Part shown: positions 9,215 to 17,371 of the stretch, in pieces
How the letters are laid out: each line of letters begins with the position of its first letter
Numbering within the stretch: the first letter of the stretch is position 1
Assembly: GCA_004843345.1 (NCBI GenBank)
Contig: CP039460.1
Span: 2,031,001-2,095,000 of the forward strand
Source of the DNA: Acetobacteraceae bacterium
GTDB lineage: Bacteria; Pseudomonadota; Alphaproteobacteria; Acetobacterales; Acetobacteraceae
Length of the DNA: 64,000 nt
Direction: 5' to 3'
The notes under the pieces: model-generated
What the model was told of the DNA's origin: nothing
What the model saw: only the letters and a program-made list of their open reading frames with translations
Databases searched by the model: none
Made by a program: the position numbers and the translations under genes

Positions 9215-12200
9215 ATGGCTATGCAGAAGAATACCGATTTACCCTTTTTTTCAAAAAATACATTTCCTGCAAAGATTATCGCAGGAGCTCCAGATGGCTC
9301 TATTCCTTTTTTATTACTTAATCGCTTACGAGATGTTGGTGAATCTCAAACATTGCTCCACGTTTCTTCGAGAGAAGAAGATCAATATCTTTTAAAAGAT
9401 ATTTTGAATTGGCTAGACTCAGAAGTAGAGATTGTTGTCTTTCCAGCTTGGGACTGTCTTCCATATGATAGGGTTTCTCCGTCAGCAGAAATTTCTGCCC
9501 AGCGTGTTTCGTCACTTTTAAAAATGCTTTCTTCGGTGCCTAAAAAAGGTAGAATTGTTTTGACAACAATTCCTGCTTTTTTGCAGCGTGTACCATCTCG
9601 TGCTTTTTTACAAAAAAATGCGGGAACAATAAAAGTTCATGATAAAATTGATCCTCAAGAGTTGATCTTAAAGCTAGAGAAATCTGGTTATCATCGAGTT
9701 GATACAGTACGTGAGAGGGGGGAGTATGCTGTTAGAGGGGGGATATTAGATCTTTTTGGAGCTGAAACAGAAGAACCACAACGGATTGATTTTTTTGATG
9801 ATCTTGTTGAAGAAATTCGATTTTTTGATCCTATAACGCAAATTTCTAAGGCGCATTCAGAAACCTTGCATTTTGGTGCTGCTTCAGAATTGTTTATGGA
9901 TAGCGCTTCATTAAGTCGCTTTCGGAATGGATGGGTGGATCAGTTTGGATCTGAAGCCATGGAAGATTCTCTTTTTCAAAATGTTATGGAAAAAAGAAGT
10001 GCTGTTAGAATCGAGCATTATCTTCCATTATTTCTTGAAGATCATACGTATCAGATGGAAACAATTTGTGATTTTCTTCCAAACGCTTTTATAAGTTTTG
10101 ATAGAGAAGCTATTGGAAGCTTTTCAGCACGTTTGGAAATGATTTCGGACCATTTTAAAGAACGTTTATCCTCCGCTACTGGGGATGTGACAATTTATAG
10201 AGCATTACCACCGCACAGGCTTTACTTGGGAAAAGATGCGCTGAATAGTATTGCGGAAAGAAAAAAGCCTGTCATTTTTAATCCTTTTGCGCCAACAAAT
10301 GAAACGCAGTTAGATGCTGGGTATAGGGGAATAGCGCCTTTTGTAAAAAAAGAAAAGGAAGGTAGAGAACAGCTTTTTCAACGATTTAAAGAATTTTTTG
10401 CAGAATGGTCTGTGAAAGGAAAAAAAGTTTATCTTTTACTTTCTAGTAAGGGAGTAAGAGAGCGTTTAACTAGATTATTCGTCGAAATTGATATTCCAGT
10501 GGTTCAGCTTGAAAATTGGGAAGAGAGGAAGAAAAATTCTTGTAAGATTTTGACATTAATTTCTTTAGAAATGCAAAATGGCTTTCAAGGTAAATCAGAG
10601 GTTTTTGTAACAGAAGAAGACCTTCTTGGAGAAAAGTTAACCCGTTCACGAAGAAAAAAGCGCAAAAATGCTTCATTTATTACGCAGATTGGAGAGATTG
10701 AGGCGGATGATCTCGTTGTCCATGAAGAGTATGGGGTTGGAAGATATGTAGGGCTTGAGACTGTACGGGAAGGTAGATTAGCGCATGATTATCTCGTCAT
10801 TCGTTATGAAGAGGATCAGCGCCTTTTGCTTCCAGTTGAAAATATTGACCTGTTAAGCCGCTTTGGAACGGATACGGGGAATATTCTTTTAGATCGATTA
10901 GGAGGAGCGTCTTGGCAAGCAAGAAAGGCTAAGATGAAATCCCGTTTGCGTGAAATGGCAGGTGAACTCATTAAAACTGCTGCAGAACGTGCTATGAAAA
11001 AAGCGCCTATTTTGGAGCCAGCGGAAGCGTTGTGGGATGAATTCTGTGGGCGTTTTCCTTTCGTAGAAACAGAGGATCAGTCCAGAGCTGTATTAGATGT
11101 GTTAAATGATTTGGAGCGTGGTGTTCCTATGGATCGCCTTATCTGTGGAGATGTCGGGTTTGGCAAAACTGAAATTGCTTTAAGAGCTGCTTTTGTTGTT
11201 GCTCTTTCTGGTTATCAGGTAGCTGTCGTTGTCCCAACAACGCTTCTTGCCAGACAACATTATAGAGGATTTTTAGAGCGTTTTGAAGGGCTTCCCGTGC
11301 GGATATCCCAATTGTCCCGTTTGACATCTTCCAAAGAATCTAGGGAGATTAAAAAAGGATTAGCGGATGGAACTGTGGATATTGTTATTGGAACGCATTC
11401 ATTATTGGCAAATAGTCTTTCTTTTAATCGTTTAGGACTAGTCATCATTGATGAAGAACAGCATTTTGGTGTGGCACATAAAGAAAAATTAAAAGCTTTA
11501 TCTAGCAATGTTCATGTGCTGACGTTATCAGCGACGCCTTTGCCACGAACTCTTCAGCTTTCATTATCTGGAGCACGTGAAATGAGCCTTATAGCGACAC
11601 CACCAATAGATCGTTTGGCTGTCAGAACTTTTATTGCACCTTATGATCGGTTGATGATTAGAGAAGCACTTCAGAGAGAACGCATGAGAGGAGGGCAGGT
11701 CTTTTGTGTTGTGCCACGGCTTCGAGATATGGAAAAAATGGAGGAGAGACTTAAAGCCGCCTTACCAGAAGTAAAAATTGCACGGGCACATGGACAATTA
11801 GCTCCAAGCGTCCTTGAAGAGATTATGCAGGATTTTTCAGAAGGGAAATATGATATTCTTCTTTCAACTAATATCGTTGAAAGCGGTCTAGATATGCCTC
11901 GTGTTAATACAATTATTATTCATCATGCAGATAGATTTGGATTGGGACAGCTTTATCAATTAAGAGGTCGAGTTGGAAGAGGAAAAAATAGAGGTTATGC
12001 CTATTTAACATGGCCACATGAGCAAAGTTTATCCAAATCCTCAATGCGCCGTTTAGAAATTATGGAGACACTTGATTCTTTAGGAGCCGGCTTTACTTTG
12101 GCATCTCATGATTTAGATATGAGAGGAGCAGGGAATCTTTTAGGAGAAGAGCAGTCAGGTCATATTAGAGAAGTTGGAATAGAACTTTATCAGCAGATGT

Positions 12201-12709
12201 TATCGGAGGCTGTAACAGACTTACGCCAACGTCATCGTGAGAATGAGGATGTCGTTGAAAAATGGACGCCTCAGATTATGCTTGGATTGCCAGTTTTACT
12301 TCCAGAAAAATACGTTCCAGATCTTTCCTCACGATTAAATCTTTATCGGCGGATTGCCGTTTTAGCTAACGAGGAAGAGGCAGAGTCAATACGAATTGAA
12401 TTAGGCGATCGTTTTGGGCCTTTACCAATCGAAGCCGAAAATCTTTTAGAAGTTGTGGCTCTAAAAAGATTATGTCGGCAAGTCGGGGTAGAACGTCTAG
12501 ATGCAGGTCCGAAGGGTGTGGTTTTACAATTTTTTCAGAATAAATTTTCTCATCCTGAAAAGCTTTTAAATTGGGTACAAAAAAAAGAGAAAGCGGGAGT
12601 AAAAATCCGCCCAGATCATAAGCTGGCTGTTGTGGGTGAGCTTACAAATGCAAAACGTATTCCTCGGTCTCGAAAAGTTTTAGAAATTTTACTTAAGCTC
12701 TCCTCGTAA
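9215..12709 (+). CDS. mfd: Transcription-repair coupling factor Mfd
   Basis: Mfd displaces RNA polymerase stalled at lesions and recruits UvrA. The 1164 residues show the UvrB-like N-terminal module (ERGEYAVRGGILDLFG near 170), the RNA-polymerase-interacting domain (about 490-560, DLVVHEEYGVGRY), a translocase with GDVGFGKTE (about 644) and DEEQHFG (about 745), the TRG segment with QLRGRVGRG, and the C-terminal D7 domain. All domains are present and uninterrupted. Confidence 0.95.
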   Translation: MAMQKNTDLPFFSKNTFPAKIIAGAPDGSIPFLLLNRLRDVGESQTLLHVSSREEDQYLLKDILNWLDSEVEIVVFPAWDCLPYDRVSPSAEISAQRVSSLLKMLSSVPKKGRIVLTTIPAFLQRVPSRAFLQKNAGTIKVHDKIDPQELILKLEKSGYHRVDTVRERGEYAVRGGILDLFGAETEEPQRIDFFDDLVEEIRFFDPITQISKAHSETLHFGAASELFMDSASLSRFRNGWVDQFGSEAMEDSLFQNVMEKRSAVRIEHYLPLFLEDHTYQMETICDFLPNAFISFDREAIGSFSARLEMISDHFKERLSSATGDVTIYRALPPHRLYLGKDALNSIAERKKPVIFNPFAPTNETQLDAGYRGIAPFVKKEKEGREQLFQRFKEFFAEWSVKGKKVYLLLSSKGVRERLTRLFVEIDIPVVQLENWEERKKNSCKILTLISLEMQNGFQGKSEVFVTEEDLLGEKLTRSRRKKRKNASFITQIGEIEADDLVVHEEYGVGRYVGLETVREGRLAHDYLVIRYEEDQRLLLPVENIDLLSRFGTDTGNILLDRLGGASWQARKAKMKSRLREMAGELIKTAAERAMKKAPILEPAEALWDEFCGRFPFVETEDQSRAVLDVLNDLERGVPMDRLICGDVGFGKTEIALRAAFVVALSGYQVAVVVPTTLLARQHYRGFLERFEGLPVRISQLSRLTSSKESREIKKGLADGTVDIVIGTHSLLANSLSFNRLGLVIIDEEQHFGVAHKEKLKALSSNVHVLTLSATPLPRTLQLSLSGAREMSLIATPPIDRLAVRTFIAPYDRLMIREALQRERMRGGQVFCVVPRLRDMEKMEERLKAALPEVKIARAHGQLAPSVLEEIMQDFSEGKYDILLSTNIVESGLDMPRVNTIIIHHADRFGLGQLYQLRGRVGRGKNRGYAYLTWPHEQSLSKSSMRRLEIMETLDSLGAGFTLASHDLDMRGAGNLLGEEQSGHIREVGIELYQQMLSEAVTDLRQRHRENEDVVEKWTPQIMLGLPVLLPEKYVPDLSSRLNLYRRIAVLANEEEAESIRIELGDRFGPLPIEAENLLEVVALKRLCRQVGVERLDAGPKGVVLQFFQNKFSHPEKLLNWVQKKEKAGVKIRPDHKLAVVGELTNAKRIPRSRKVLEILLKLSS

Positions 12710-12729
12710 TTTAAAGGGAGAGGTGAGGA

Positions 12730-13383
12730 TCACTGCTTTTTTTTGTAGCCTAATGCTAAAACATACATCTCTCTAGAATCTTTTCTGGAAGCTGGGGGCT
12801 TAACATGTTTAACAATTTTGAAGTTTTTTTTGAGTTGATTAAGAAGCTCAATTTCTGATCCTCCCTGAAGAACTTTTGCAACGAAATTTCCACCAGGATT
12901 TAAAATTTCTTCTGCAAAGCAAAGCGCTAACTCTGCTAGCGCCATAATACGAATATGATCTGTTTTTGCATGGCCTGTTGTATTTGGAGCCATGTCAGAA
13001 ATAACAGCATCAGCGCCACCGTTAAGAAGTCTTCGGAGTTTTTCGGGCATTTCAGGATCGGTAAAATCTCCTTGGATAATTTCAGCACCTTGCAGTTTTT
13101 CGACTGGTAAGAGGTCGATTCCAATCACTTTTCCAGCTTTTTCTTTAACGGCAACCTGTGACCAGCCTCCAGGGGCAGCACCTAGATCTATAATATTTCC
13201 CCCAACAGGAATTATTTTATTTTTTTTGTTCATTTCTAGAAGTTTAAAAGCAGCCCTAGATCTCCAGCCTTCTTGATGGGCGGCACTTACATACGGATCG
13301 TTTAGCTGTCGGTTTAGCCATCTTTGTTGTGAATTCGTACGTCCGTGAGCTTTTTTTAATTTAACAGTAGGGGCACGGGTCAC
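12730..13383 (-). CDS. rlmE: 23S rRNA (uridine-2552-2'-O)-methyltransferase RlmE
   Basis: This SAM-dependent enzyme methylates U2552 of 23S rRNA during large-subunit assembly. The 217 residues show WRSRAAFKLLEMN (catalytic Lys), the SAM loop IDLGAAPGGWSQVA near 65, SDMAPNTTGH (catalytic Asp), and a late lysine in the FVAKVLQGG segment, matching the K-D-K-E tetrad of FtsJ/RrmJ. A basic N-terminal extension of about 25 residues is usual in alphaproteobacteria. It converges on mfd across 20 bases. Confidence 0.93.
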   Translation of the reverse strand: MTRAPTVKLKKAHGRTNSQQRWLNRQLNDPYVSAAHQEGWRSRAAFKLLEMNKKNKIIPVGGNIIDLGAAPGGWSQVAVKEKAGKVIGIDLLPVEKLQGAEIIQGDFTDPEMPEKLRRLLNGGADAVISDMAPNTTGHAKTDHIRIMALAELALCFAEEILNPGGNFVAKVLQGGSEIELLNQLKKNFKIVKHVKPPASRKDSREMYVLALGYKKKQ

Positions 13384-13487
13384 AATACAAAAACTCCAAG
13401 TTTAATTTTTATTAATTATCTACATAATAAGGTTTTCTAAATGAAAAATACAGTCAGAGCTCTTTTGAAGAAAAGTTATATTTTCTC

Positions 13488-13516
13488 TTGATATAAAGGA
13501 TTTATAGCTTTATAAG
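13488..13516 (+). promoter_or_regulatory. Predicted sigma-70 promoter for tRNA-Gln
   Basis: TTGATA at 13488-13493 and TATAAG at 13511-13516 are separated by exactly 17 bases and end 27 bases before the mature tRNA 5' end. Confidence 0.6.
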
Positions 13517-13543
13517 CTAAGACAATAAATTGCTTCGATCGCT

Positions 13544-13617
13544 TGGGAGATAGTTTAGCGGTAGAACTTCCGGCTCTGACCCGGACAGCCCTGGTTCGAA
13601 TCCAGGTCTCCCAGCCA
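13544..13617 (+). tRNA. tRNA-Gln (anticodon CUG)
   Basis: A 7-bp acceptor stem (TGGGAGA with TCTCCCA) closes a full cloverleaf. The D arm includes AGCGGTAGAA. The anticodon stem TCCGG/CCGGA holds the loop CTCTGAC, giving anticodon CUG for the codon CAG. The T arm has GGTTCGAATCC. CCA is encoded at 13615-13617. It is the last clear chromosomal gene before the prophage. Confidence 0.95.
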
Positions 13618-13787
13618 ACAATTTAATTTTCATTTGAAATTCTGAGTTTATCAATATCTATTTATGATTGATAAATATTGTTGTTTTAGTGATATTCTCA
13701 TAAAATAATAGTACTTCAATCTAGAATTTTATAGATATAGATGGAATGCTTATTGGAAATTAAGGGGTATAATCTTCAGAAAAGATT

Positions 13788-13801
13788 ATGGAGTCGGACG
13801 G
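13788..13801 (+). other. Candidate attL core (imperfect match to tRNA-Cys 3' end)
   Basis: ATGGAGTCGGACGG resembles ATGGAGGTTCGGACGG at 57534-57549, inside the tRNA-Cys gene, differing by a two-base gap. The match is short, so this is a proposal only. Confidence 0.3.
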
Positions 13802-13862
13802 CGACCTGTTGAGTAGATATTTTCCGCAGAAAAAAGCCATTATTTAAAATAGTTTTTCTTTC

Positions 13863-13883
13863 GATACCCCCATAAATACCCCC
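13863..13883 (+). promoter_or_regulatory. Two TACCCCC boxes, likely integrase arm sites (left)
   Basis: TACCCCC occurs at 13865-13871 and 13877-13883, 12 bases apart. The same heptamer occurs three times in the same orientation upstream of the integrase (57384-57422), also with a 12-base step. This is the pattern expected of arm-type integrase binding sites at both prophage ends. Confidence 0.5.
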
Positions 13884-14199
13884 AAATTTATTCTTTTTTG
13901 TTCCGTTTTATTCCCGCAAGGAATGGTGGGTAGGGTGATAACGAGCTAAGTATGTTTTGAGTGCTAAAATCTAATAAAAATATTGTTGATAAAATTAAGA
14001 TACTCTTTTTCTGACAGAATCAGAAGTTTCTTTTGACTCTATCACAATAAAGGTTCCTACTCATTCTGCACCGATTGGTGCAGCGGATCGTTTAAACGTG
14101 CGTTTGTATGGACGCAGATCAATTGTTACTTCAACTTGATCTTTCGTATTTTTAAGAGAAACTAATTTCTAAAATTTTGCTTTTCTCTGGGGGGATTCA

Positions 14200-14424
14200 A
14201 TGTTTGAAAATAATTTTATTAAACTAGCGGTTGTTAGTTTTCTTCTATTCCTTGGAATATTTATTGTAAATCGTAATAATCATGGGGATTGGAATTTTAA
14301 AACGTATCCAATTCTGAGCTATTTAAATACTGATTTGACACCAGTAGTTACTCCCATGATGTGGATGGCTCTACTTATATCTATAATAGCGGTTACCTTT
14401 TATTTAATGTCCAGATTTAAATAA
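14200..14424 (+). CDS. Small two-helix membrane protein
   Basis: 74 residues with two hydrophobic segments (about 8-24 and 50-70) and a polar loop between them. A GGGGGG stretch eight bases before the ATG can act as ribosome binding site. I do not recognise the family. It is the first gene inside the left edge and reads against the late genes, so it may be a lysogenic cargo gene or a host gene just outside the prophage. Confidence 0.55.
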   Translation: MFENNFIKLAVVSFLLFLGIFIVNRNNHGDWNFKTYPILSYLNTDLTPVVTPMMWMALLISIIAVTFYLMSRFK

Positions 14425-14498
14425 AAGATATTTGTAAACCACAAAATGCAAAATGTGGTTCACAAACTATTTTGTGTTTCATTGGTGGATAGCAAATT

Positions 14499-14747
14499 CT
14501 ATTTGCTGAGCTTCTCGCATTGATCGCCAAGATTATTTTCAGAGCAAAGCTCAGCCCTTAGAACCAGATAATCATTTAACATATTCCACGCTGGGCTAGT
14601 TGCTGGCACAGTCTTCATATCAGAAGCCGCCTCCTGATATTCTGAAGGTGTAAGGTATTTTGGCGTTGGCATGTACTTATTTTCGATTGCGTGAGAGCAA
14701 CCAGCCAGAAGTACAGCACATGACAAAGAGAGAAGAATTTTAAACAT
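14499..14747 (-). CDS. Small lipoprotein, possible outer-membrane spanin subunit
   Basis: 82 residues opening with a lipoprotein signal peptide whose lipobox LLAGC ends at Cys17. The mature part is polar with two more cysteines. It overlaps the preceding gene by eight bases and is last in the lysis cluster. A lipoprotein in this position suggests a role like Rz1, which fuses inner and outer membranes at lysis. The mature sequence is not Pro-rich and the neighbour has no clear N-terminal membrane anchor, so the spanin idea stays tentative. Confidence 0.6.
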   Translation of the reverse strand: MFKILLSLSCAVLLAGCSHAIENKYMPTPKYLTPSEYQEAASDMKTVPATSPAWNMLNDYLVLRAELCSENNLGDQCEKLSK

Positions 14748-15000
14748 TCGCTTGGCCTTTGCTTTCTAAGTAAGAGAGGATTTCATCTTTTGTTTTTGGA
14801 ATGCCTCGTGCAGCGTTTTCTGCTTCTTTCTGTGTTGTTTGAAAGGATTTTGCTGCGCTGTTCTGAGCGCTTTCTGCACCGAGCCGAAACCCTGCAAGAA
14901 AGAGTGCCATGCCAGCGCCAACTTTTTCTGTTGTCTGAATTGTGTCAGCTACTGCCTTCACAGCAGCAGGGACATCATAAGGGCCTGAGATTTCAACCAT
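14740..15000 (-). CDS. Hypothetical phage protein in lysis cluster
   Basis: 86 residues. A moderately hydrophobic Gly/Ala-rich stretch (about 28-45) is followed by a helical polar C-terminus. It overlaps the lipoprotein gene, suggesting translational coupling. It could be the inner-membrane partner in a two-gene spanin, but its membrane character is weak. Family not recognised. Confidence 0.55.
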   Translation of the reverse strand: MVEISGPYDVPAAVKAVADTIQTTEKVGAGMALFLAGFRLGAESAQNSAAKSFQTTQKEAENAARGIPKTKDEILSYLESKGQANV

Positions 15001-15043
15001 TTGTTATTCTCGATATGAACAATTGAATAATGCTCAACAGTTC

Positions 15044-15081
15044 GGAATTTCCGAAATGTTGGCCAACTATCCGGAAATTCC
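15044..15081. repeat. 10-bp perfect inverted repeat between late genes
   Basis: GGAATTTCCG (15044-15053) is inverted perfectly as CGGAAATTCC (15072-15081). The 18-base centre itself contains the palindrome TTGGCCAA. There is no T tract, so it is more likely an operator or RNA structure than a terminator. Confidence 0.55.
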
Positions 15082-15176
15082 AGAGAGTTCAATTTATTGG
15101 TGGGTTATTGATTTCGAAGGGGTTCTCATAAAGAAAACCCCTGAAAGCTCTTAAAAAGTTGTTGATAGCTTGTTGA

Positions 15177-15509
15177 TTAAGCTTCTTTTTTCTTTAGAGC
15201 TGCGATGACTTGCTGAGTTCCAGCTTCAAGAGAAAGCAGACCGTCATTGACTTTCGAAAGGCCATTTTCTAAAGCCTGCACATCAAGCTTATCTTTTGAA
15301 AGATCAAAGAGTGCACTGATGATGGGGGATGCAATAGTGCCAGCAAGACGGATTTTTGCTTTAACAGCAGCTGACTCAGAGCTGGAAAGATTTTCAAAAA
15401 TGTCTTCAACCTGAGAAATCAATGTAGAGGCTGTTGCGTTCTCAGATGCTGCTGGTGTTGCATCAAGTTTTGTTTCGCTGAAGGCGAGTGGATTGGCGTT
15501 TGTATTCAT
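15177..15509 (-). CDS. Hypothetical helical phage protein
   Basis: I chose the ATG at 15509 because AAGGAAC sits nine bases upstream. The longer open frame to 15614 runs through a terminator. The 110 residues have an Ala/Thr-rich start and predicted helices, with a C-terminus of alternating Leu/Ala and Lys. No membrane segment is evident. It is separated from the upstream holin-like gene by a terminator and so may have its own promoter. Family not recognised. Confidence 0.6.
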   Translation of the reverse strand: MNTNANPLAFSETKLDATPAASENATASTLISQVEDIFENLSSSESAAVKAKIRLAGTIASPIISALFDLSKDKLDVQALENGLSKVNDGLLSLEAGTQQVIAALKKKEA

Positions 15510-15610
15510 ATTATTAAGTTCCTTCATTTCTTTGAGGATTTTTAAAACTGTCATTAAAGACAAGGAATTTGCTGGCTTTCTGCATTGCAGTCCTGACAGC
15601 GAGGAATTGG

Positions 15611-15640
15611 ACAAAGAAAAAGCCCCAGGAGTGGGGCTTT
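15611..15640 (-). terminator. Terminator after the holin-like gene
   Basis: AAAGCCCCA pairs with TGGGGCTTT, and on the minus strand a T-rich tract follows. It ends one base before the stop of the upstream gene. A very similar hairpin lies at 38840-38878. Confidence 0.85.
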
Positions 15641-15901
15641 CTAAAAAGGGGATTTGGTGTTGTTTCGAGGCGGTTGTTTAAGCAGTGCTTTTTGCTTGAT
15701 CTGATGCACAAGCAGAGGTGCAACAATTTCAAGGATTTTGTGAGCGAGGGGACTGTTTTCTGGAATGAGACCGCCAATTCCCATTATGATCAGCATTGTT
15801 GCTGTGCCTTCATCTATCAGGTTGCAATAAACGCCTGAAACTGCTCCAAGAATGAGGCCAAGACCGAGATATGTACTTCGTTGGTGTAAAATTTTAAGCA
15901 T
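15641..15901 (-). CDS. Holin-like small membrane protein
   Basis: 86 residues with two hydrophobic segments (about 12-27 and 33-46) and a basic, polar C-terminal tail. This is the general plan of a phage holin, which permeabilises the inner membrane to time lysis. It overlaps the putative cell-wall hydrolase gene by eight bases, supporting a lysis function. No specific holin family signature is recognised. Confidence 0.6.
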   Translation of the reverse strand: MLKILHQRSTYLGLGLILGAVSGVYCNLIDEGTATMLIIMGIGGLIPENSPLAHKILEIVAPLLVHQIKQKALLKQPPRNNTKSPF

Positions 15902-16394
15902 TGATTACCTCTTTAAATAGAGGAATGTTGCGCTCTACATCGGCTTTTCCGAGGGCGGTGTTGTAATATCGTTTATGGTATTCAGCGAGTGCCTGTGCAT
16001 CGGTTGCTGATGGCAAGCTTTCTTTAATCCGCAGATAAAATACTCTGCACATTGCCGCAGCATAGCTGAGATTGCCAATCATCTGACATGCTCTTGGCAT
16101 CGTGCGTGTTATGAAATAACCGCCACAGGCAATCTTTTGCATTTTGATAAATAATGCTTCTCTTGATGAAAGGTAATTTTTCCAGATGTCATCATGCGTA
16201 GCAGGTTCCATTTGGAAAGGACCCAAAGCTGGTCCCTCTATCTGCTCGAGATAGCAAAGGCCACTTTCAACAAGCGCTGTACCCGTAACCAGATTTAAAG
16301 CGCTTTCACTAAATAACTCTAAATCTTGTTTTAAAACTGGGCGAACAATCAGCTCTTTAAATTGCTTGATGTTTAGTCCCATCTTCCGATCCAT
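15894..16394 (-). CDS. Putative phage peptidoglycan hydrolase
   Basis: 166 residues without a signal peptide. GTALVESG near residue 38 supplies a candidate catalytic Glu, and ALGPFQMEP near 56 resembles the G-P-x-Q block of goose-type/SLT lytic transglycosylases. The rest is helical. Its place between the holin-like genes supports an endolysin role. The start could be the in-frame ATG four codons later, which sits behind a CGGAAG stretch. A tail-associated lysozyme is possible but less likely here. Confidence 0.6.
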   Translation of the reverse strand: MDRKMGLNIKQFKELIVRPVLKQDLELFSESALNLVTGTALVESGLCYLEQIEGPALGPFQMEPATHDDIWKNYLSSREALFIKMQKIACGGYFITRTMPRACQMIGNLSYAAAMCRVFYLRIKESLPSATDAQALAEYHKRYYNTALGKADVERNIPLFKEVINA

Positions 16395-16422
16395 CCATCT
16401 TTATTTTTCATTGTATTCTCCA

Positions 16423-16447
16423 TAAAAAAAGCTCTCAAAATGAGAGC
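16423..16447 (-). terminator. Terminator after XhlA-like gene
   Basis: GCTCTCA/TGAGAGC with a three-base loop is followed on the minus strand by seven T residues. It lies about 50 bases after the stop of the coiled-coil membrane gene. Confidence 0.85.
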
Positions 16448-16496
16448 AGAAATGAGTAGGTTGCTTTAAGTCGAATTTAAAATGTGGTCGAGAAAT

Positions 16497-16709
16497 TTAA
16501 TGAATTGCGGAAAGTATTGAAAAAAAAACGCCACCAACCGTTCCAGCAAGTGTTCCTGCACCCCAAATTGCTTTTTTAATCCCTTTAAATAGGCCAATAA
16601 GCTCATTCACTTGTTTTTCAAATCTGCGTTGATTTTCACAGACACGGTCAATGCGTTCATTAGTTGCTTGGGCAAGGCTTTCAAGCTTTAAAATGCGATC
16701 TTCTGTCAT
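16497..16709 (-). CDS. XhlA-like coiled-coil membrane protein (lysis accessory)
   Basis: 70 residues: an N-terminal coiled coil (about 5-40) with heptad-spaced Leu, Val and Ile, then one C-terminal membrane segment (about 48-67, Gly/Ala/Val-rich). This is the topology of haemolysin XhlA-type proteins, which act with holins in phage lysis. It follows the tail-fibre genes and precedes the hydrolase, consistent with a lysis cassette. Confidence 0.65.
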   Translation of the reverse strand: MTEDRILKLESLAQATNERIDRVCENQRRFEKQVNELIGLFKGIKKAIWGAGTLAGTVGGVFFSILSAIH

Positions 16710-16713
16710 TTTA

Positions 16714-17370
16714 CTACTTCCACCATCCAGAATTAAAATTATTTAATTCGCTTAATGGAAATGGAGGAGTGGGCAAAGTTACTTCGTTAACGACTGGTGC
16801 ACTTTCTGATTTCGTTTCAGTACTTGTAGAAGCTAAGACAAAAGCCTCAGTTGTTTTTTGGACTGGAGGATTGATAATGTTCTGCAAATCTTTTGCATAA
16901 GAAACTGCTTCAGGAGAGGGTGATGCGCCAACTGGAAGTCCATTCACGGCACTTTCTTTGAGTTGCGTATAAATGACTTTTGCTTGTTCCTGCGCGTTTG
17001 GCTTCGGTGGTGCATAGCCATATTGCAAAGCACCATTCTTATCGAAATAAGGCGTTTTTGCCATAAATTCACGAAGCTCTTCCTGATTTGTTACAGGAAT
17101 GCTTACGTATCCGTCAGGCACGGGAATATCTTTGCCAGTTGCATCAGCTATTTTAAGACGCCAAGGTGTGATTAGACTGTTACCAGCAGAATCTGGGTTA
17201 AGCCTTTTTCCGAAATAAGCATACTTTGTTAAGTCGGGTGCTTTAGTATTGTCAGGTTGTTCAATGACAACTTCTGGAGGAGGGGTTACATTGATAGAAG
17301 TTCCTCCTGCATATACTTTTTCTTTTTGTGCATCTGTACTGGTTTTTTCTGCACTCGTTTTATCAGTCAT
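16714..17370 (-). CDS. Hypothetical protein downstream of tail fibre
   Basis: 218 residues, hydrophilic, with a Pro-rich stretch near 29-35 and a low-complexity Pro/Thr/Ser tail. It starts one base after the tail-fibre stop codon, a position usually held by tail-fibre assembly chaperones or receptor-specificity proteins. The segment WRLKIADATGKDIPVPDGYV looks folded. No family recognised. Confidence 0.6.
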   Translation of the reverse strand: MTDKTSAEKTSTDAQKEKVYAGGTSINVTPPPEVVIEQPDNTKAPDLTKYAYFGKRLNPDSAGNSLITPWRLKIADATGKDIPVPDGYVSIPVTNQEELREFMAKTPYFDKNGALQYGYAPPKPNAQEQAKVIYTQLKESAVNGLPVGASPSPEAVSYAKDLQNIINPPVQKTTEAFVLASTSTETKSESAPVVNEVTLPTPPFPLSELNNFNSGWWK

Positions 17371-17371
17371 A

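Larger units (their letters stand above)
13618..14199. other. Gene-poor left prophage junction
   Basis: No convincing gene lies in these 582 bases. They hold an 8-bp inverted repeat (13769-13776 with 13782-13789), the proposed degenerate att core (13788-13801), two TACCCCC boxes (13865 and 13877), a 7-bp-stem hairpin (14066-14083), and a start-less open frame of about 46 codons (13999-14139) ending in a Thr-Ser-Thr stop. That frame may be a gene remnant. Confidence 0.5.

Noticed and set aside
13544-13617. tRNA-Gln as the attachment site
   Set aside because: No copy of its 3' end was found at the right edge, and the integrase lies beside tRNA-Cys.
14425-14498. AACCACA/TGTGGTT hairpin as terminator
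   Set aside because: It lacks a T tract on either strand; kept only as a weak hairpin.
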